Assembly (NCBI RefSeq): GCF_007096885.1
Contig: NZ_VJNO01000003.1
Location: forward strand, 62,001-126,000
Reading direction: 5' to 3'
DNA from: Streptomyces sp. 130
GTDB lineage: Bacteria > Actinomycetota > Actinomycetes > Streptomycetales > Streptomycetaceae
DNA length: 64,000 nucleotides
This document shows, in pieces, positions 8,289 through 16,600 of the stretch (its first letter is position 1; the number at the start of each line of letters is the position of its first letter). A model generated the notes under the pieces. The model saw only the letters and a list, made by a program, of their open reading frames with translations. It was not told the origin of the DNA and did no database searches. Both the position numbers and the translations under genes were made by a program.

Positions 8289-8325
8289 CCGATCAACAAG
8301 TGCAACGGTTCAACTTTTTGATCGG
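8289..8325. promoter_or_regulatory. Nested dyad operator between the monooxygenase and tetR genes
   Basis: A single 37-bp dyad centred on 8307. The outer arms are CCGATCAA (8289-8296) and TTGATCGG (8318-8325). The inner perfect element is AAGT-N2-AAC-N-GTT-N2-ACTT (8298-8316). It is the most A+T-rich stretch in the gap and lies 27 bp before the TetR start. TetR proteins bind such dyads, so it probably represses both divergent genes. Confidence 0.75.
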
Positions 8326-8351
8326 TGTCACCAGTGCTGTAGATTGTCGGC

Positions 8352-8999
8352 ATGCCCGATGCCAGCAGTGCGGCGCCCACGCCGATGGGCCGTCGTGAAC
8401 GCAAGAAGGCCGCCACCCGCCAGGCCATCGCCGACGCGGCCCTGCGCCTGTTCCTGGAGCGCGGCTACGACGACGTCGGCATCCGCGAGATCGCCGACGC
8501 CGCCGACGTGTCCACCACCACACTGTTCAAGCACTTCACCGGCAAGGAAGCGCTCGTCTTCGACCGGCAGGAGGAGATGAAGGCCCACCAGCTCGACGCC
8601 GTACGCAACCGCCCGAAAGGGCAGTCCGTCCCCGGGGCCCTGCGCGAACACGCCCTGCGCCACCGGCTGCTCGTGCCCGGCACTGATCCCGAGGTCAACG
8701 CCTTCCTCGGCCTGGTCACCGGGACCCCGGCGCTGCTGGACCACCAGCACAACGCCTGGCTGGAGAACACCGCTCCCCTGGCCCAGGTCATCTCCGAGGA
8801 GAGCGGCCTTCCCTCCGACGACCCGGCCGGCACCGCCCTCGCCCGCTTCGCCCTCGAAGCACCTCGCATCGCCCGGGACCAGCCCGACAGCACCGCAGCC
8901 CTCAACGCCGCCTTCGACCTTCTCGAACACGGCTGGCAGAGCATCGCCCCGAGCTCCACAACCGCGGAGCGGGGCGAGCACATCGACGCACGGCCCTGA
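8352..8999 (+). CDS. TetR family transcriptional regulator
   Basis: A 215-residue one-component regulator. The N-terminal helix-turn-helix spans about residues 15-60: RQAIADAALRLFLERGYDDV, then IREIADAADVSTTTLFKHF and TGKEALV, a textbook TetR DNA-binding domain. The C-terminal ligand-binding half is divergent and alpha-helical. It is transcribed away from the TetX-like monooxygenase at 7047-8186. The shared promoter region carries a 37-bp dyad, so it most likely represses that gene and itself and releases on binding the drug-like substrate. Start ATG 8352. Confidence 0.92.
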   Translation: MPDASSAAPTPMGRRERKKAATRQAIADAALRLFLERGYDDVGIREIADAADVSTTTLFKHFTGKEALVFDRQEEMKAHQLDAVRNRPKGQSVPGALREHALRHRLLVPGTDPEVNAFLGLVTGTPALLDHQHNAWLENTAPLAQVISEESGLPSDDPAGTALARFALEAPRIARDQPDSTAALNAAFDLLEHGWQSIAPSSTTAERGEHIDARP

Positions 9000-9439
9000 C
9001 TTTTGAACGGGTTCCGGGCACGGCGGCGTTGATCCTGTCGGCCGGGGCGGCCGGGGGCTCGCCCCACTCGGCCGGCCGTTCGTCGTCGAGCGCTCCGACG
9101 AACCGCGCACCCCGCTTGACGCGCTCTCCCAGCGCCTCGCCTCGTACGCCCGCCGGCGTCATCCTCTGGCATGCCGGGCTGTCGTACCGGTCGCCGGCCG
9201 TGCGCCGCCGGTCCGAGCTGAGCTCGCGGGCCCCGGACCTGTGGCTCGGGCCGGTGCGCGTCGCCCCCGGTCGCGCAACCGACAACGGGGAGAGCGAACG
9301 CCGCCCGGCCCGGCGGCCGGAGGCGCGTTCGAAGGCCATACCGGTGGGTGAACGGTGAAGAATCTTCCCGCCGTACTCCTTCCGTTGGCCCGGTCTCACT
9401 ACTCTCCAGTCGCCCGGTCCGGCACAGGAGAGGTACGTC
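9000..9439. other. Intergenic, no supported gene
   Basis: About 440 bp. Frames are open on both strands because of the GC content, but none shows family similarity or a ribosome binding site. The promoter and the GGAGAGG ribosome binding site of the next gene lie at the right end. Confidence 0.5.
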
Positions 9440-10996
9440 ATGAGCACCCCGGTCCACCGCACCCCGTCTCGGCAGTCGGTCGTGCCCCCAGCCAGGCAGA
9501 ACCGGGAACAGGGCCGGACCGGGCATCCGTCCCTCAGCTCGCCGGACCACCCGCTCCTGGCGATCCAGGCCAGTCTCGGCAACCGGGCCGCGGTCGCGGC
9601 GGTGCAGCGCGCCGGCGAAGCCGCCAGGAGCACGGAAGCGGAGAACGCCGACCCCCTCCCCGCTCCGAAGAGTTACCGCGACCGGATCGCCGCAGTGCTC
9701 GACAAGGTCAAGAAGAACCTCGAACTCATCGACACCTTCGTCAAGGGCGTCCATGTCCCCGCCAACGCGGGATTCGCCCAGCAGGCGTCTGCGACCGCGA
9801 GCGAGGGTCTCAAGCACTCCACCGGCGCGTCGGGCTCCGCCGCCGCATCGGAGAACCTCGTCACGGAGACCGCCGGCGCCCTCCTCAGCGGAATGGAGGC
9901 GGTCAAAGCCAGGAAGCACAAGGACGGGGCCGCCTTCCACACGGCGGACAAGAAGGCGAACACCAAGAAGGCCGACGCCGTCATCGGTGCCGCCGGATCG
10001 GGGAACTACGCCCTCGGCATCGCCAAGGAACTGACGAAGGCGCAGATGGCCGCGCACGCCGCGACGGCATCCGAGGTCAGCGGTATCGGCTCCAGCGTGG
10101 TCGGAGCGGTGAAGGGCGCCCGCGCGGCCACGCGTGTCGGGCTGACCGCTCGCAAGTACCACGCCCTGAAGGGGCTCGAAAAGCACGACCGCACCGACGA
10201 GGGGGCCATGGCCCGGCTGGACATGGCCCGGCAGGAAGCCGAACAGGCCGCGGACGACGCGTACATCGCCCTGGACGGCCACTGGGACCACGAGGGCGAG
10301 GACCGGATGGCTCGCGTCTCCCAGGCCATCGATACCGCCTGGGCCGCGACGGCCGCCGCCCGTGACGCGGCCGCCGACATCCGGCGCGCCGAGGACGCGA
10401 ACACCATGAACACCGTGCACACGTACGCGCTGGGCAAGCAGCGCAAAAAGATGGGCAAGCAGGCGTTCACCGCCGTGGGCGAGTCCGCCAAGGCCGCCGG
10501 CGGGATCGTGACGGCGGTCGCCGCCACAGCGGGCGGAGCCGAACTGGCGAGCAACCCGGTCGGCTGGGGTCTGGCCGCCGGGGCGGCCGGTCTCATCCTC
10601 GGCGTCACCGCGTACAAGGCTGGCCGCGCGGGCATGAAGCGCTACGACGGGGCCCGCCACCCCGAGCGCTGGGCGGAGGGGGCTGAAACCCCGGCCGCGC
10701 CCGCCTCCCGGCCCGAGGCGCTGAAAGAAGCCTTGAAGTTCTGGAAGAAGGTCGAGAACGGCGAGCGTCAGGCCATGGCGCGCAAGATCTACGGGCTCGC
10801 GGCGGGAGCGGCGATCGAAGGGAGCGGCCCGACGTCGTCCGCCATGCGGGACTCGGCCAGGGCCCTCCTCATCGCCCTCAAAGCGGGTCCCGCCAACCAC
10901 GGCCTGACCCCGGACGAGTGGGCGGAGTCCCTCAACGACCCGGCCAAGAGCGCTGCGTGGGTCAAGGAGATCGCCGAGCAGTTGTCCTCGGCCTGA
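9440..10996 (+). CDS. Putative contractile-injection-system-type cargo protein (LQxxxGN N-terminus)
   Basis: A 518-residue protein without a signal peptide. Its N-terminal 60 residues are disordered and end in HPLLAIQASLGNRAAVAAVQ (about 34-53). This is the 'LLALQRxxGNxAVxxLLQR' motif that precedes DUF4157 and other proteins encoded with extracellular contractile injection systems in actinomycetes. Next come long Ala-rich amphipathic helices (about 70-340) with Lys clusters. A glycine-rich hydrophobic hairpin follows (GGIVTAVAATAGGAELASNP then WGLAAGAAGLILGVTAYKAG, about 350-392), like pore-forming effectors. The C-terminal helical domain (about 420-518) is rich in Lys/Trp. The ribosome binding site GGAGAGG lies 6 nt before the ATG. 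No injection-system, chaperone or immunity gene is adjacent. The motif is seen; the cargo role is inferred. Confidence 0.6.
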   Translation: MSTPVHRTPSRQSVVPPARQNREQGRTGHPSLSSPDHPLLAIQASLGNRAAVAAVQRAGEAARSTEAENADPLPAPKSYRDRIAAVLDKVKKNLELIDTFVKGVHVPANAGFAQQASATASEGLKHSTGASGSAAASENLVTETAGALLSGMEAVKARKHKDGAAFHTADKKANTKKADAVIGAAGSGNYALGIAKELTKAQMAAHAATASEVSGIGSSVVGAVKGARAATRVGLTARKYHALKGLEKHDRTDEGAMARLDMARQEAEQAADDAYIALDGHWDHEGEDRMARVSQAIDTAWAATAAARDAAADIRRAEDANTMNTVHTYALGKQRKKMGKQAFTAVGESAKAAGGIVTAVAATAGGAELASNPVGWGLAAGAAGLILGVTAYKAGRAGMKRYDGARHPERWAEGAETPAAPASRPEALKEALKFWKKVENGERQAMARKIYGLAAGAAIEGSGPTSSAMRDSARALLIALKAGPANHGLTPDEWAESLNDPAKSAAWVKEIAEQLSSA

Positions 10997-11284
10997 CGTG
11001 CGGGCGTGACCGCGTCACCTTCGGGGGTCCGCCGCGGGGACGAGGCAAGCGGGGTGGCCCCGGCGGTCGAGCACCTGCTCGCCACCAGGGGCCCCGCGTC
11101 GCACACGTCACGGGACCGGCCCATCACGCCGCCGCGCAGAACCGGGCCCGGCACACCGCGGATCTGCTCGGAGCCACCGGCCTGGAACCAGGCACGGGTG
11201 GTGCGGGGGCGGCTGAACCCCGGATCCGGCAGCGGGGCTGTTCGTGCCGGATCCGGGGTGGCGGTGGCGCCCTGCGGGCGGTTG

Positions 11285-11383
11285 CTTGACGGCGCCTGCG
11301 GTCATCCCGCGGGTGAGGGAGCGCTGGAAGATGAGGAAGAAGACGATCATCGGGACGACGCCGAGGAGAGCGGCGGCGCTCAT
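11285..11383 (-). pseudogene. Relic: C-terminus of a carbohydrate ABC permease
   Basis: The minus frame reads AAALLGVVPMIVFFLIFQRS then LTRGMTAGAVK. This is the near-invariant end of MalG/LacG-type permeases ('LGVLPMIVFFLIFQRTLTRGITAGAVK-stop'). The expected stop after K is replaced by CAA and the frame runs on. Everything N-terminal to the last helix is gone; the upstream sequence (PTTPPR) is unrelated. Confidence 0.7.
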
Positions 11384-11404
11384 CGCGGTGGGGTGGTGGG
11401 GCGG

Positions 11405-11540
11405 TCAGGCGCTGCGGCGGAGGACGCGGGCTTCCCAGGGCTGCAGGGTGTGCGAGGCCGTGAGAGGTGAGGTGAGGTGAGGTGAGGGAACGTTGGCGAT
11501 GAAGGTCTCGCTGTCTTCCCAGCCGTCGGGCACAGCTCCC
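11405..11540 (-). pseudogene. Relic: C-terminus of a GH13 alpha-glucosidase
   Basis: The minus frame ending at the TGA at 11405-11407 reads WEDSETFIANVPS, then a repeat-derived segment, then LQPWEARVLRRSA. The end 'L.PWEARV.RR' and the preceding '..LIGNVP' segment are typical of the C-terminal beta-domain of Streptomyces GH13 alpha-glucosidases. With the permease relic 20 bp away it marks a lost alpha-glucoside locus. The assignment rests on about 30 residues. Confidence 0.5.
11466..11485. repeat. Pentanucleotide repeat, four copies of GGTGA
   Basis: Four uninterrupted GGTGA units followed by an imperfect fifth. They lie inside the GH13 relic and encode the non-homologous HLTSPHL-like insertion there, which fits slippage in a gene no longer under selection. 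Confidence 0.85.
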
Positions 11541-11763
11541 ACAGGGCCCCCGTCCGAACACCCTTGCGGATGGCACACACGCCACCCTCGTTCCCCGGCG
11601 CGGCAGCGGCGTGCACGGGCGGACACCGGCCACTACCGCGTCTACGACACCTCCGCGCAGACTGCACCGCACCAGTCATGCCACTGACTGGCGGCGAGGC
11701 TCGGGGGAGGATGCGTCTGATGGGGGCCGGTGGGCCCGGGGGACGATCAAGGGGACTGCAACC

Positions 11764-12387
11764 ATGCGCCTTTCGCGCACTCGTCTGACCTCGGCCGCCG
11801 TGTGCGTCGGCGCGGGTCTGTTACTCGGTCTGGCGGGGCCTGTCGCCGGAAGGTTCGACAACTGCGCCTGTGAGGCCCTGAGCGTGCTCTTCTCCGGAGG
11901 CTGGCCGTGGGTCGGCTACGCGTTCCTGGTCGGCTACTGCCGTCGGTCCGGAAAGGAGTCGGCGCTGCTGGCCGCCCTCGGGCTGGTCGTCGGCGTGGTC
12001 ACGTACTACCTGTTCAAGCAGATGTATCCCGCGGTTCCGGCCGGGGCCGAGCCCGGTCCCTCCGCCGCTGTCGGGATCTCCCCGCAGATCCTCCTGTGGG
12101 GAACGGCGGCGTTGGTCTTCGGCGCCCCGGTGGGATTCGTGGGCAACCTGGCCCGGACCCCCGGCATCGGCGGTCTCTTCTTCCGGCTCCTCGTGCCGCT
12201 GACGGCCTGCATCGAGACGACCCAACGCCTCCGCGGGGAAGCGGACGCGCAGCATCCGGTGCTCGGTTTCACCTGGGCGGCGAGCCGCGCCGCCGCCTGT
12301 GTGGCCGGGGCGTGGATCGTGGGGCACACCGCGTGGCGGTGGTGGCGCGGCCGGGGCGGGGTGCGGGCGCCGGTCGACCGGGTGTGA
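11764..12387 (+). CDS. DUF6518 family membrane protein (contains a TTA codon)
   Basis: A 207-residue integral membrane protein with five or six hydrophobic segments: AAVCVGAGLLLGLAGPVAGR (about 11-30), then WPWVGYAFLVGY, ALLAALGLVVGVVTYYLF, ILLWGTAALVFGAPVGFVGN, FFRLLVPLTACIE and AAACVAGAWIVGHTAW. This pattern matches the DUF6518 proteins of actinomycetes, whose function is unknown. Start ATG 11764 has an AAGGGGA ribosome binding site. Codon 20 is TTA (11821-11823), so translation should depend on the bldA tRNA and occur late in development. It converges on the GGR-like gene with only 6 bp between the stops. Confidence 0.75.
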   Translation: MRLSRTRLTSAAVCVGAGLLLGLAGPVAGRFDNCACEALSVLFSGGWPWVGYAFLVGYCRRSGKESALLAALGLVVGVVTYYLFKQMYPAVPAGAEPGPSAAVGISPQILLWGTAALVFGAPVGFVGNLARTPGIGGLFFRLLVPLTACIETTQRLRGEADAQHPVLGFTWAASRAAACVAGAWIVGHTAWRWWRGRGGVRAPVDRV

Positions 12388-12393
12388 CGCCCC

Positions 12394-13608
12394 TCATTTC
12401 GGTCGGGCACCGCTCGCGGGTCGGGGTGAGAGGCGGGTGGCGACCGTCGTGGCGGTGTGGACGAGTGGCGTGGCCATGATCCGGGCGACGCTGGTGCGGC
12501 CCGAGATGTAGGCGTCGAGGCGGCGCCAGGCCGGAGGGAGGCGGGTCAGGGCGGTGTGAACGAGCCGGGGGTTGCGGGTGAAGAGGTCCATCAGGGTGCT
12601 GCTGGCCCGCATCTCGGCGCCGAGGGTCTCGGTGACCTGCCGTCCGTAATCGCCGGTGACGGCGTCCACCTCGTCCCCGGGAATGTCCACGAGGCGGGCG
12701 GCTGCCCTGCCCGCGAGGTCACCCGAGCGCAGCGCGTAGGAGATGCCCTCGCGGGACCAGTGGTCGACGAGAGCGGCGGCGTCCCCCGCGACGAGCACCC
12801 GGCCGCGCGCCAGCGGGGAGTCCGGGTGGCGGCACCGGGTCAGGTGGCCGGTGTCGTGGAGCGGACGGGAGCCGTCGAGGCCCTGGCGGCTGAGGAAGTC
12901 CTCCTTGTACGCGCGGAGGGCCGCGGGATTGCCGCGCGCCGCGACCACGCCGGCGGTGCAGACGTCCCCTTTCGGGAACACCCATCCGAAGGAGCCCGGG
13001 AGGGGACCCCACTCCATGAGGGCGCACCCCTGCCACCGGGCGGCGGCCCGGTCCCCGACCGGTACTTCGGCCTCGAGTGCCAGATCGACCTGCGCGCAGC
13101 GCACGCCGACGTACCGGGCGACCCTGCCGGCACTGCCGTCCGCACCGACGACGGCACGCGCGCGCAGGGTGTCGCCGCGCCCGGTCCGTACGGTCACCGT
13201 GTCGCCTTCCTGTTCCAGGGTGGTCACGACGGTGCAGTCGTTCACCTGTGCTCCCGCCGCCGCCGCGGCATCGGTCAATGCCGCGTCGAGCTCGCTGCGG
13301 TAGACCATGGCGCAGGTCGGGGTCAGGCAGCTGAGGGTGCGTGCGGCGCGTCCGCCGAGGGTGAAGGCGAACCGGTCGGCGGTGTCCCGGATGTTCAGGG
13401 GCAGATCCGGTGGCAGGGCGGCGAGCGAGGCTCCGATGAGGCCACCGCCGCAGGTCTTGTAGCGAGGGATCGAGGCACGTTCCAGGAGGAGCGTCGAGCG
13501 GCCGCTGCGGGCGGCGACGCGGGCGGCCGTCGCGCCGGCCGGTCCGGCGCCGACGACGATCACGTCCCAGACGACGGGTGTGTGGGCGGAAGTGTGAGGA
13601 GCAGCCAT
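12394..13608 (-). CDS. Geranylgeranyl reductase family flavoprotein
   Basis: A 404-residue FAD enzyme. The Rossmann motif is VIVVGAGPAGATAARVAARS. It is followed by RASIPRYKTCGGGLIG (family 'PRxKxCGGG') and the second FAD site GRVLVAGDAAALVDHWSREG then ISYALRSG. The family hydrogenates C=C bonds of geranylgeranyl or longer prenyl chains, and related enzymes act in natural-product pathways. The start ATG 13608 has AGGTGG 5 nt upstream, which overlaps the PKS stop region; an upstream in-frame GTG (13617) abuts the PKS stop. It is the last gene of the minus-strand operon with the PKS, terpene cyclase and prenyl synthase, so it probably reduces a prenyl or polyketide-derived olefin of that product. 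Confidence 0.88.
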   Translation of the reverse strand: MAAPHTSAHTPVVWDVIVVGAGPAGATAARVAARSGRSTLLLERASIPRYKTCGGGLIGASLAALPPDLPLNIRDTADRFAFTLGGRAARTLSCLTPTCAMVYRSELDAALTDAAAAAGAQVNDCTVVTTLEQEGDTVTVRTGRGDTLRARAVVGADGSAGRVARYVGVRCAQVDLALEAEVPVGDRAAARWQGCALMEWGPLPGSFGWVFPKGDVCTAGVVAARGNPAALRAYKEDFLSRQGLDGSRPLHDTGHLTRCRHPDSPLARGRVLVAGDAAALVDHWSREGISYALRSGDLAGRAAARLVDIPGDEVDAVTGDYGRQVTETLGAEMRASSTLMDLFTRNPRLVHTALTRLPPAWRRLDAYISGRTSVARIMATPLVHTATTVATRLSPRPASGARPK

Positions 13609-13617
13609 GGGAGCCAC

Positions 13618-16600
13618 CTAGCGGTTTTCCTGAGCGGGTGCGGTGAGGCCGGCGTCGAGCGGTGAGGGCTGAGCGGGCATGTCCACCGCCGAGGGCGACG
13701 CCGTCCCCGGCGGGTCCGCTTCGGGGTGGAGGCGGCCCATGAGGTATCCGGTCAGGGCTGAGGCCGTCGGATGGGTCCACATGACGGTGGTGGGGATGTC
13801 CAGTCCCGACGCGAGCTGGAGGCGGTTGCGCAGGGCGATGGCCATGAGCGAGTCCAGGCCGAGGGAGACCAGGGACGTCTCGGCGTCGAAGCGGCTGGTG
13901 TCCAGGCGCAGAACCGTGGCGATGTGCTCGATGACGTGGGACTCCAGCAACTGGCGGCGCTGTTGGGCGCTCCCGGCCTGCCGCAATCGCTCCGGCAGTG
14001 AGTCGGGCGGGCCGGCGGAGCCGCCGCCTCCGGCTGGAGCGGCCAGGCCGGCGAAGAACGCGGCACGTCCCGTCCCTGGGTAGGACTCCAGCCAGCGGCC
14101 CATGTCGACGGGTGTGTACGCCGTGCGGTCGCGGTCGTGGGCGAGGATGCGTTCGAGCGCTTCGATGCCCTCGGCCGGGGAGATCATGGCGTAGCCCCGC
14201 TCCTCCATGGCGACGCCGCGTCCGACCTCCGCCCAGGGGCCCCAGTTGACGCTGGTGGCCGGCAGGCCCTGTGCCCGGCGCCAGGAGGTGAACTCGTCCA
14301 GCCAGGCGTTGGCGGCCGCGTAGGCGCCCTGCCCGGGGTTGCCGAGCAGGGAGGCGGCCGAGGAGAAGGTGACCCACCAGTCCAGGTGGTGTCCCCGCGT
14401 GGCGGCGTGGAGGCGCCGGGCACCGGTCGCCTTCGGGCGCCAGACCCGTTCCAGGAGCGCCGGGGAGATGTTGTCCGCGGTCGCGTCCTCGACGACGGCT
14501 GCCGCGTGGACGACGCCACGCAGCGGGTGACCGGTGTCCACGGCGGTCCGGACGGCGGTGTCGGCGGCTCCCGGCTCGGCCAGGTCCCCGTTCACGACTT
14601 CGACGCGGGTGCCGAACTCCGCCGTGAGGGCGGCCAGAGCGGCCTGGGCGGCCGGCGTGGGGGCCCTGCGCGAGGTGAGCACCACGGCCGGGGCACCTCG
14701 CTGGGCCAGCCACCGGGTCACCAGCAGACCGAGCCCGCCCAGCCCGCCCGTGACCAGGTAACTCGCGTCGGGCCGCACGACGGAGACGTCCTCGGGCCGC
14801 ACCGGAAGGATGCCGGTGCCCTCGGCCGGCCAGGTGAGGACGAGTTTGCCCGTGTGCTGGGCGCGGGCCATGGTGTGGAAGGCCGACGACGCCTCCGTCA
14901 CGGGCCGTTCGGTGACGGGCAGCAGCGGCAGTCTGCCGTGCGCGAGCATGTCGGCCAGCTCGCTGAAGCCCTCGGCGAGCAGCTCGGGGTGGCGGCGCAT
15001 CATCATCAGGATGTCCACGCCGGCGAAGGTGACGTTGTGCCGGAACGGGAGGAGCCGGAGGCGGGCGTCGGCGTAGATGTCCCGCTTCCCGAGCTCGATG
15101 AAGCGGCCGCGGTGAGCCAGCGCACCGAGCCCGGCGGACTGCGCGGGCCCGGTGAGCGAGTTGAGTACGACATCGACGCCCCGGCCACCGGTCAGCACGC
15201 GTGCCTGGCCGGCGAAGTCCGTCGTACGGGAATCCATCACGTGCTGCACTCCGAGCCCGCGCAGGTACGCACGTTTGGCCACGCTGCCCGCGGTGGCGAT
15301 CACCTCCGCGCCGCACGCGCGGGCGAGGTTCAGCGCCGCCAGGCCCGTGCCGCCGCTCGCCGAGTGGATGAGGACCGTCTCGCCGGACCGGAGCCGCGCG
15401 AGATGCCGCAGGGCGTACCAGGCGGTGAGATAGGCGCACGGCAGGGCGGCGGCGTCCGGCCCGCTCACTTTGCCGGGCACCGGCAGCAGGCAGTCGGCGC
15501 GGACCAGCGCGAAGGAGGACATGACGGCCGCCCGTGACCCGTCCACGAACATGGCGGCCACCCGGTCCCCCTCCCGTACACCTCTCACCCCCTCCCCCAC
15601 GGCGGTGACGACGCCCGCGCCGTCGAACGCGCACACCTCCTCCGGCTCCTCGACGCTGAAGCGCTGGTAGACGCCCATGGCCTGGAGGACGTTGATGAAG
15701 TTGACGCTGGTGGCGTCGACCCGGACCTCCACCTCACCGCGTCCGGGTGAGCGGCGGGGCTGTGCGACCGATTCGAAGGAGTCCAGGTCACCGGGGCGGG
15801 CGAGGCGCAGCGCCACCCGGTCCCGTGCGCGGTCGACCGTGGTGCGCCGGCGCTCCCGCTCGTCCAGGGGAACGTTGCGCAGGCGTGCCAGGTGCCGGAC
15901 GCCCTCGCGGTAGGCGACCTCGTCGTGCTCTTCGGGGCAGGACAGGAGCTCCGCCGCCACGTCCGCCACCGGCGTGCCCGGGCCCAGGTCGAGGACGCTC
16001 GGGCGCAGTTCGTGATGCTCGTAGCCCAGCACCCGTACGAGTCCGCGCAGGCCCGCCTGTCCCAGGTCCGGGCGGTCTCCGGGGGCCACGTGCTGGGCGC
16101 CGTGGGTGAGGGCCCAGAGGCGTGCGGGCGCCCCGCGGTCCGCCGATCGCGCCGTGTCACGGGCGATCTCCACGAGCCGCGCGACCTGCTCCAGCGCCAG
16201 GGCGTCCGGGTCGCGCCCGTCGGCCGCCCCGCTCGGCGCGGGCAGGTACACCACGGCGCGCGGAGCCGGATCGTCGGCCGCGGGAGGCAGCGACGGGCCG
16301 GAGCCACCGCCCCGGGCGCAGGTCCGGACGGCCACCGTGGCGCCCTGCCGTCGGAGCGCGTCGCCCAGGGCCGCCGCGTAGGCCGCGCGTGCGGGTTCCG
16401 CCAGGAGTTCCCAGTGTCCGGGCTCCGATCGGGGCGCCGGGCGCTCTGAGTGCTCCCAGGCCGTGCGCAGGAGCCGCTGCGCGAAGCGCTCCTGCGGGCT
16501 CTCAGCGGGGACATGACGGAACTCCACCCCTGTGGCGTCGGCGGCGACGGAGCCGTCGTCGGCCCACAGCCGGAGATCCGCGGTGTAGCGGTCGTCCTCC

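Larger units (their letters stand above)
10997..11763. other. Long non-coding stretch with gene relics
   Basis: About 770 bp without an intact gene. It contains minus-strand relics of a sugar-transport permease (11285-11383) and of a GH13 enzyme (11405-11540), plus a GGTGA repeat (11466-11485). The right end carries a ribosome binding site (AAGGGGA) for the DUF6518 gene. Confidence 0.6.

Noticed and set aside
9029..9358. Possible small gene in the gap after tetR
   Set aside because: No ribosome binding site, no similarity, and codon position bias not better than the other frames.
8465..10900. An 811-codon minus-strand open frame across tetR and the cargo-like gene
   Set aside because: It overlaps two supported plus-strand genes, is low in complexity and has no domain similarity.
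12719..15634. A 971-codon minus-strand frame overlapping the PKS in another frame
   Set aside because: Same strand but out of frame with KR/ER motifs that read perfectly in the PKS frame; composition is Arg/Gly/Pro noise.
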